Assembly: GCA_900752815.1 (NCBI GenBank)
Contig: CAADWS010000158.1
Coordinates: 1 to 18,636 of the forward strand
DNA from: Bacteroidaceae bacterium
GTDB taxonomy: Bacteria > Bacteroidota > Bacteroidia > Bacteroidales > Bacteroidaceae
Reading direction: 5' to 3'
Length of the DNA: 18,636 nucleotides
Positions 14,834 through 18,636 of the stretch are shown here, piece by piece; the stretch's first letter is position 1, and the number at the start of each line of letters is the position of its first letter. Under the pieces are notes generated by a model. It saw nothing but the letters and a program-made list of their open reading frames with translations, did no database searches and was not told the origin of the DNA. Both the position numbers and the translations under genes were made by a program.

Positions 14834-14949
14834 CCGCAAATCACGGAAAAAACAGTCAGTACTTTCGGAAAAACTATCCTTACTTTAGAAAAAACAGTCA
14901 GTACTTTAGAAATTTCTAAAGTACTGACTGTTTTTTCTGCATCCGTGCA
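14834..14949 (-). repeat. 21-bp tandem repeat element, copy 2 (inverted)
   Basis: Read on the minus strand, it begins TGCACGG (14943-14949) and ends TTTGCGG (14834-14840), the same ends as copy 1. Inside are three contiguous 21-bp units on the minus strand (14887-14907, 14866-14886, 14845-14865) and one opposed unit on the plus strand (14918-14938). The outer minus units read AAAGTACTGA then CTGTTTTTTC. The middle unit has the variant AAAGTAAGGAT, as does unit 3 of copy 1. Shared ends plus shared unit order suggest a dispersed element rather than chance. It lies between the convergent fucosidase and GH16 genes. Confidence 0.8.
14887..14938. terminator. 52-bp perfect palindrome, likely bidirectional terminator
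   Basis: Two 21-bp units face each other around AGAAATTTCT (14908-14917), giving a 52-bp inverted repeat with no mismatch and no spacer. Each arm reads, toward its end, CTAAAGTACTGACTG and then TTTTTTCT. In either direction a long stem ends in six T residues, so it can serve as a terminator for both convergent genes. The stem is A/T-rich, which is unusual for an intrinsic terminator. A third unit in the same element (14845-14865) could pair alternatively with the plus-strand unit, helped by CACGGA (14842-14847) and TCCGTG (14942-14947). Confidence 0.65.
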
Positions 14950-14963
14950 AGGACCGGACCCGC

Positions 14964-15746
14964 CTATTTTTTCCGCTCGTAATAGCGCACCCAGTCGATT
15001 TCCATCCAGGCCGGCAGCTGGTCGGCAGCCACCTTTCCCACCCATGAGCCGCCAAGCTGGCAGTCCATGCGCAAATGGAAGGGGTCGTAGGCAAAGGGAA
15101 ACTGACCGTCGCGGCCACCGTTCACCTTCGGATAGCAGATGGTGCGCTTTCCGTTGGTATAGTAGACCAGACTGTCGGGATACATTTCCACGGCATACGT
15201 ATTGAATTCATCCTGACGGACTGGCGCAGTGGTATATTTGGGCGGTGTGTTGCGCTTCAGGTTTACGGTATAATGGGAGTGCGATGTCTGATAAACAAAT
15301 GCGTCGTAGTTCAGATGTTCCATGATGTCGATTTCTCCTCCATAGGGATAAGGTATCGGGTCGGGGCACATCCAGATGGCCGGCCAGAAGCCTTGCGCAC
15401 TCGAAAAGCGGGCACGCACTTCAACACGCCCGAACTTGAATTCCTTCTTGTAGCGGCTCCACACGCCGCCCGTCAGATAAGGAGCCGAATCGGCCGGATG
15501 ACTGCGGTTGGCGCGGGCATAAAGCACGAGCGTGCTGTCCGTCATCCGATACAGGTCGGGATAGTCGGCCATGTGGCGGTCCCAGTCCGACCCGCCCCGG
15601 GGGATCTTGCTCCACACCGTCGTATCCAGTTCACCGGCGTTGAAGTCGTCCTCCCACGTCAGTTGCCATTGCGGCGACACATGGCAGGCCGTGAGCACGC
15701 AGCAGGCCCACGCTGCCATCCATAAGTTTTTACAGGTTTTCATCAT
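14964..15746 (-). CDS. GH16 family glycoside hydrolase, lipoprotein
   Basis: This is an endo-acting glycoside hydrolase with a beta-jelly-roll fold. The catalytic signature GGEIDIMEH is present, with probable nucleophile Glu138, assisting Asp140 and acid/base Glu143, and WPAIWM upstream is typical of the family. It has 260 residues, a single-domain size. The N-terminus MMKTCKNLWMAAWACCVLTAC ends in the lipobox LTAC, so Cys21 should be lipidated and the enzyme membrane-anchored, possibly at the cell surface. GH16 enzymes cut beta-1,3/1,4-glucans, porphyran, agarose or, in gut Bacteroides, mucin O-glycan chains. Neighbouring fucosidase and hexosaminidase genes make an O-glycan or related glycan plausible, but the specificity is inferred. 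The leader is A/T-rich (TAAAGAACTGACT directly before ATGATG). It probably follows GH20 transcription across a hairpin. Confidence 0.92.
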   Translation of the reverse strand: MMKTCKNLWMAAWACCVLTACHVSPQWQLTWEDDFNAGELDTTVWSKIPRGGSDWDRHMADYPDLYRMTDSTLVLYARANRSHPADSAPYLTGGVWSRYKKEFKFGRVEVRARFSSAQGFWPAIWMCPDPIPYPYGGEIDIMEHLNYDAFVYQTSHSHYTVNLKRNTPPKYTTAPVRQDEFNTYAVEMYPDSLVYYTNGKRTICYPKVNGGRDGQFPFAYDPFHLRMDCQLGGSWVGKVAADQLPAWMEIDWVRYYERKK

Positions 15747-15921
15747 AGTCAGTTCTTTATTTTTTTAGAAAGGAATGGGTTTTCGTCCGCCATCGGCAAC
15801 CGCCCGCAGCACAGGTCCCTGCACCGGCACCGGCCCGTCTGCCATCGGATGCAGGCCCACGCTGCCGACTTGCGCGGACCACTGGCCGTCAGGACGCCGT
15901 CGCCGCTGCCGGAAAACGGAA

Positions 15922-15968
15922 AGAGAAGGGATGCGCATCTGCCCGATGGCGCTGCACGTCCCTTCTCT
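15922..15968 (-). terminator. Hairpin after GH20, possible terminator
   Basis: On the minus strand AGAGAAGGGA (15959-15968) pairs perfectly with TCCCTTCTCT (15922-15931) around a 27-nt loop, shortly after the GH20 stop. The following CTTTCCGTTTTCC is only moderately T-rich. It may reduce read-through into GH16. The rest of the 232-bp gap (15747-15978) is G/C-rich; I see no gene in it, and no clear GH16 promoter. Confidence 0.5.
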
Positions 15969-15978
15969 CGTCTGTCTG

Positions 15979-18006
15979 TCATTTCCGCTTGTCGCTCTCT
16001 ACCTTCGTAAAAGGCTCATAGGGCGCGAGGCTGAAAATCACATTGCCGTAGGAATCAGTACCCCGGTAGCCCGAAACCTCCACACTGAGCGTATAGCGTG
16101 CACCGGGCTTATAGTTTTTCACATCCAGGAAATAGAGATAGTTCTTGCGCGCACCGGTAGCACGAGTACGGTCGGCAAATCCGCGGTGCAAGTCCTCTGC
16201 AATAACCTTTCCGTCTTCCAGCAACTGCATTTTCCTGATGTTCAAAGGATTTTCCCCTTTCGTCAGGAAAAGTCCGGCCATGGCGCATCCGTTGGCATAC
16301 ACCTTTTCCGTCACATCGAACGTCCAGACGCTGTAGTCGGTCGTGCTGACCTTCTCTGGCGTCCACTCCGCGATGACATGACCGCCGGGACGGTAATAGT
16401 CCACCTTCAGGGCATCGAGCCGGCGATACTGAGGCTCCATTCTCCGGGTGAAGGCGGCATAATCCTTTTCCGCATCGGCCCAGGCGATTTCGGCCAGCGC
16501 CAGCAAACGGGGGAAATTCTGCACATTGATGTCCTTCACCTTCTGCGGCACTGCCGGCCACATGTTGGCCTGCACACCCAGCAGATAGGCCTGTTCCTCC
16601 TCGCTCAGTCCGGCTGCGGGGTCATATTCATAAACCTTCTGGAGGGAAATGGCATAGGGATAGGAAAGGTCGGCCAGGAGTCCGTCGTCGGGAGTGCCCT
16701 GGCGGATGTCGAAATAAACGTGGCTGCTCGGCGTCGCAATGGTGGGGAAGCCGTATTTGGCCGCATCCTTCACGGCCGAACCGCCTATCCACGACATGAT
16801 GTGCGCACTTTTCGGCAGATTCTTGGCGTCAGAAAGGATATCGTTCCAGCCCACAGGCTTCTTGCCCTTGCTGCGGATGATTTCGGAAACACGGGTGACG
16901 AAATAGCTCTGCACCTCCTTCACGCTCTTCATGCCCTTCTCTTCCATAAAGGCCTTAATATGCGGTGCCTTTTCCCAAAGCGAATGGTTCACCTCGTCGC
17001 CTCCGAAATGCACATACTCACAGGGGAAGATGGCGGCCAGTTCGGTAAAGACGTCGTCGAGAAAGCGGTAAACACTTTCCTTGGTGGGGTCGAGCGTATT
17101 GGGAGTGAACTGATGCCCCCACACATGATATGTCTCGCGGAAAGGCATGACGTAATCCGGGAAGAACTGGTCGTTCACCGCCAGTTCCGGATAGCAAATC
17201 AGCACAGGCCAGCTGTGGCCGGGCACATCGATTTCAGGCACAATCCGCACCTGGCGGGCGGCGGCATAGGCCACAAGGTCCTTCAGTTCCTCCTGGGTGT
17301 AGAATCCGCTCTGGTCGGCCGGCAATCCGTATTCCGGCGGAAACTGCGTGGCCTTTTCCGACGTCAGACGCGGATACTTCTTGATTTCAACCCGCCAGCC
17401 CTGGTCGTCGGTCAGGTGCAGATGAAGGGTATTCAGCTTGTAAAGCGAGAGGACATCGATATATTTCTTCAATACTTCAACCGGATAGAACGTGCGGCTC
17501 ACATCCTGCATGTAGCCTCTCCAGCGGAACCGCGGAGCGTCCGTCACCTCCACTGCCGGTACGGCCAGACGACTTTCAGACAGCCGCTCACGGCCCACCA
17601 CGCCCGGGGGCAACAGCTGCAGGAGGGTGCGCGAACCGTAGAATAGTCCGGCCACGCCCTCAGCCCGGATAACAACCGATTTCGGGTCCACTTTCAGCGA
17701 ATAAGCCTCCGAGTCCTTGCCCTTACCGGTCAGCACAAAGCACACTCCCTTTTTCCGGGCGGCCGAACGGCTGGTCTCCACAGTCAGTTGCCATCCGGTG
17801 GAGCGTTGCAGTTCCTCTGCCCAAAGACGGGCCACCGGTTCGGCGCCCGGCGTGGCATACACCACCGTTGACGGCTCCAGCATGAAACTCTCTTTCTTCA
17901 ACACAGTCAGATGTGAAGGTTTGGGTACAATGTCACCCACAGCCGCACTGAGACGCGCAAACACAAAAAGCCCCAGACAGCCCAACAACAAAAACAATTT
18001 TCTCAT
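15979..18006 (-). CDS. Secreted GH20 beta-N-acetylhexosaminidase
   Basis: It removes terminal beta-linked GlcNAc or GalNAc by substrate-assisted catalysis. The protein has 675 residues from the chosen start. A signal peptide (MRKLFLLLGCLGLFVFARLSA) is probably cut at about residue 21. The N-terminal GH20b domain spans about residues 25-155 and the catalytic TIM barrel starts with RFRWRGYMQDVSR at about 159. The barrel includes HLHLTDDQGWR and the catalytic pair Asp337-Glu338 in HFGGDEVNH. A C-terminal beta-domain of about 120 residues (from about GGHVIAEWTPEKV) may bind carbohydrate. I start at 18006, where the signal peptide begins; the frame extends to 18153, but that adds 49 charged residues and would overlap the promoter. 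It is divergent from the GH3 gene and upstream of GH16 on the same strand. Confidence 0.95.
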   Translation of the reverse strand: MRKLFLLLGCLGLFVFARLSAAVGDIVPKPSHLTVLKKESFMLEPSTVVYATPGAEPVARLWAEELQRSTGWQLTVETSRSAARKKGVCFVLTGKGKDSEAYSLKVDPKSVVIRAEGVAGLFYGSRTLLQLLPPGVVGRERLSESRLAVPAVEVTDAPRFRWRGYMQDVSRTFYPVEVLKKYIDVLSLYKLNTLHLHLTDDQGWRVEIKKYPRLTSEKATQFPPEYGLPADQSGFYTQEELKDLVAYAAARQVRIVPEIDVPGHSWPVLICYPELAVNDQFFPDYVMPFRETYHVWGHQFTPNTLDPTKESVYRFLDDVFTELAAIFPCEYVHFGGDEVNHSLWEKAPHIKAFMEEKGMKSVKEVQSYFVTRVSEIIRSKGKKPVGWNDILSDAKNLPKSAHIMSWIGGSAVKDAAKYGFPTIATPSSHVYFDIRQGTPDDGLLADLSYPYAISLQKVYEYDPAAGLSEEEQAYLLGVQANMWPAVPQKVKDINVQNFPRLLALAEIAWADAEKDYAAFTRRMEPQYRRLDALKVDYYRPGGHVIAEWTPEKVSTTDYSVWTFDVTEKVYANGCAMAGLFLTKGENPLNIRKMQLLEDGKVIAEDLHRGFADRTRATGARKNYLYFLDVKNYKPGARYTLSVEVSGYRGTDSYGNVIFSLAPYEPFTKVESDKRK

Positions 18007-18122
18007 ATCAATTACGCGATTGGTTATCTTTTTCGGAATATAGATGGTTGCAGCACCCTGTTTCCCCGCCATATCAGATTCATATCTTCTGGTAGCAAAG
18101 AAAAGGCACTCACCGTGCCTGA

Positions 18123-18130
18123 CAAAAGTA
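18123..18130 (-). promoter_or_regulatory. Candidate -7 promoter box for GH20
   Basis: The minus strand reads TACTTTTG, a perfect TAnnTTTG. Transcription would begin at about 18116-18119. No clear -33 TTTG is seen. The box lies inside the inverted repeat AAAAGT-N6-ACTTTT (18124-18141), and a second repeat, AGGCAC-N5-GTGCCT (18104-18120), overlaps the predicted start site. Both are operator-like. Confidence 0.5.
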
Positions 18131-18291
18131 CGTAAACTTTTCCGAACGAGCAAGCCGCCATCCCCCTATCGGCAGGCACATATCCGCCATTTTCCTTTTG
18201 CGTTCCGATTTGTCCCTGTTTTTTTCCCCTCAGGCCCCAATAGTACAGGCTTGACGGCATGTCCTTTACCATTTTCCCCAAGAAAAATCTG

Positions 18292-18299
18292 TATCTTTG
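18292..18299 (+). promoter_or_regulatory. Candidate -7 promoter box for GH3
   Basis: TATCTTTG matches TAnnTTTG. With a start site at about 18305-18308, an ATG at 18314 would have a leader of fewer than ten bases, whereas the ATG at 18347 would have about 40. This favours 18347. A -33 match is weak (TTTA at 18265-18268). Confidence 0.5.
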
Positions 18300-18346
18300 C
18301 AACAGTCAAACACATGAAAAAGAAACAATCTACAACAACGAAAGCT

Positions 18347-18636
18347 ATGAAAAGGTTTTTACTGATGGGAGCCATCGGTCTGCTGACCGCATGCCACTCC
18401 AACCCAACGGTCGACACCTCCGTATACATGGATCCGTCGCGACCGACAGAAGAACGTGTCGAAGCCCTGCTCCGGCAAATGACACTCGACGAGAAAATCG
18501 GGCAGATGGACATGGTATCCGAATGGGACGAACAGGCTATTTTTGACAAGGGCTACTATGACTTCGGTGCCTGGATTTGCGGACAGTCGCTCGAAAAGCT
18601 CAACAAGATGCAGACGCTCTCGGAAAAGACACGTCT
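18347..18636 (+). CDS. GH3 family beta-glycosidase, lipoprotein (partial, N-terminus only)
   Basis: The frame is open to the window end, so only about 96 residues are visible. MKRFLLMGAIGLLTAC is a lipoprotein signal peptide with lipobox LTAC (Cys16). The mature part begins with the GH3 N-terminal pattern YMDPSRPTEERVEALLRQMT followed by LDEKIGQMDMV, typical of periplasmic beta-glucosidases and related GH3 enzymes. The catalytic aspartate and the C-terminal domains lie outside the window, so the substrate (beta-glucoside, beta-xyloside or N-acetylglucosaminide) cannot be judged. An in-frame ATG at 18314 would add 11 residues (MKKKQSTTTKA); I prefer 18347 because of the signal peptide and the promoter position. 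It is divergent from GH20. Confidence 0.85.
   Translation, partial: MKRFLLMGAIGLLTACHSNPTVDTSVYMDPSRPTEERVEALLRQMTLDEKIGQMDMVSEWDEQAIFDKGYYDFGAWICGQSLEKLNKMQTLSEKTR

Larger units (their letters stand above)
18007..18346. promoter_or_regulatory. Divergent intergenic region between GH20 and GH3
   Basis: This 340-bp gap holds a predicted promoter on each strand: minus at 18123-18130 for GH20 and plus at 18292-18299 for GH3. The GH20 leader would be about 110 nt. Inverted repeats overlap the GH20 promoter (18104-18120 and 18124-18141). Several open frames cross the region on both strands, but none has a signal peptide, family motif or plausible start. I see no RNA gene. Confidence 0.6.

Noticed and set aside
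14776..15045. Minus-strand frame across the second array (KVLTVFS-type repeats)
   Set aside because: It overlaps the 3' end of the GH16 gene and the palindrome, and its repeats are again a by-product of the 21-bp period.
15775..17646. 623-codon plus-strand frame opposite GH20
   Set aside because: Antisense shadow of GH20; it has no domain signal, while the minus strand carries the full catalytic motif set.
18123..18143. Possible single degenerate 21-bp unit (AAAGTACGTAAAC...)
   Set aside because: Only the first seven bases and part of the T-tract match; the similarity is better explained by the promoter box and its inverted repeat.

Overview
The window looks like a chromosomal segment from a GC-rich member of the Bacteroidales (gut Bacteroides/Prevotella-like; I do not commit to a genus). 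The reasons are TAnnTTTG-type -7 promoter boxes, A/T-rich leaders without clear Shine-Dalgarno sequences, a long IspG carrying the inserted middle domain, a secreted protein with a Por-type C-terminal tail, and several lipoprotein or secreted glycosidases. Gene density is normal. There is no rRNA, tRNA, CRISPR array, transposase or phage gene that I can support. || Layout. Positions 1-509 are a non-coding leader with direct repeats and a four-unit array of a 21-bp repeat. On the plus strand follow sigma-54 (rpoN), a PAP2-family membrane phosphatase, purE and ispG, with hairpins after purE and a strong terminator after ispG. Next is a 771-residue secreted protein of unknown function with its own promoter and terminator. 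Then comes the sbcD-sbcC pair (DNA hairpin nuclease) from a predicted promoter just upstream of sbcD, a Nudix hydrolase, and a compact GH29 alpha-L-fucosidase. After the fucosidase lies a second, inverted copy of the 21-bp repeat element with a 52-bp perfect palindrome, sitting between convergent genes. Two minus-strand glycosidases follow: a GH16 lipoprotein and a GH20 beta-hexosaminidase. A divergent intergenic region then leads into a plus-strand GH3 lipoprotein cut off by the window end. || How the parts work together. The first half is core metabolism and regulation (transcription initiation, purine synthesis, isoprenoid synthesis). SbcCD is DNA maintenance. The last 5 kb is a small glycan-degradation island (GH29, GH16, GH20, GH3) with no SusC/SusD pair in view. 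The combination of fucosidase, hexosaminidase and a GH16 endo-enzyme fits host-type O-glycan or related glycan breakdown, but the specificity is inferred. || The most unusual signal is non-coding. Two copies of a roughly 100-116 bp element (103-202 and 14834-14949, opposite orientations) share end motifs TGCACGG and TTTGCGG and contain tandem 21-bp units. The unit period equals two helical turns, and each unit carries a T-tract. One copy has an inverted unit that forms the palindrome. I do not recognise this as a named repeat family.
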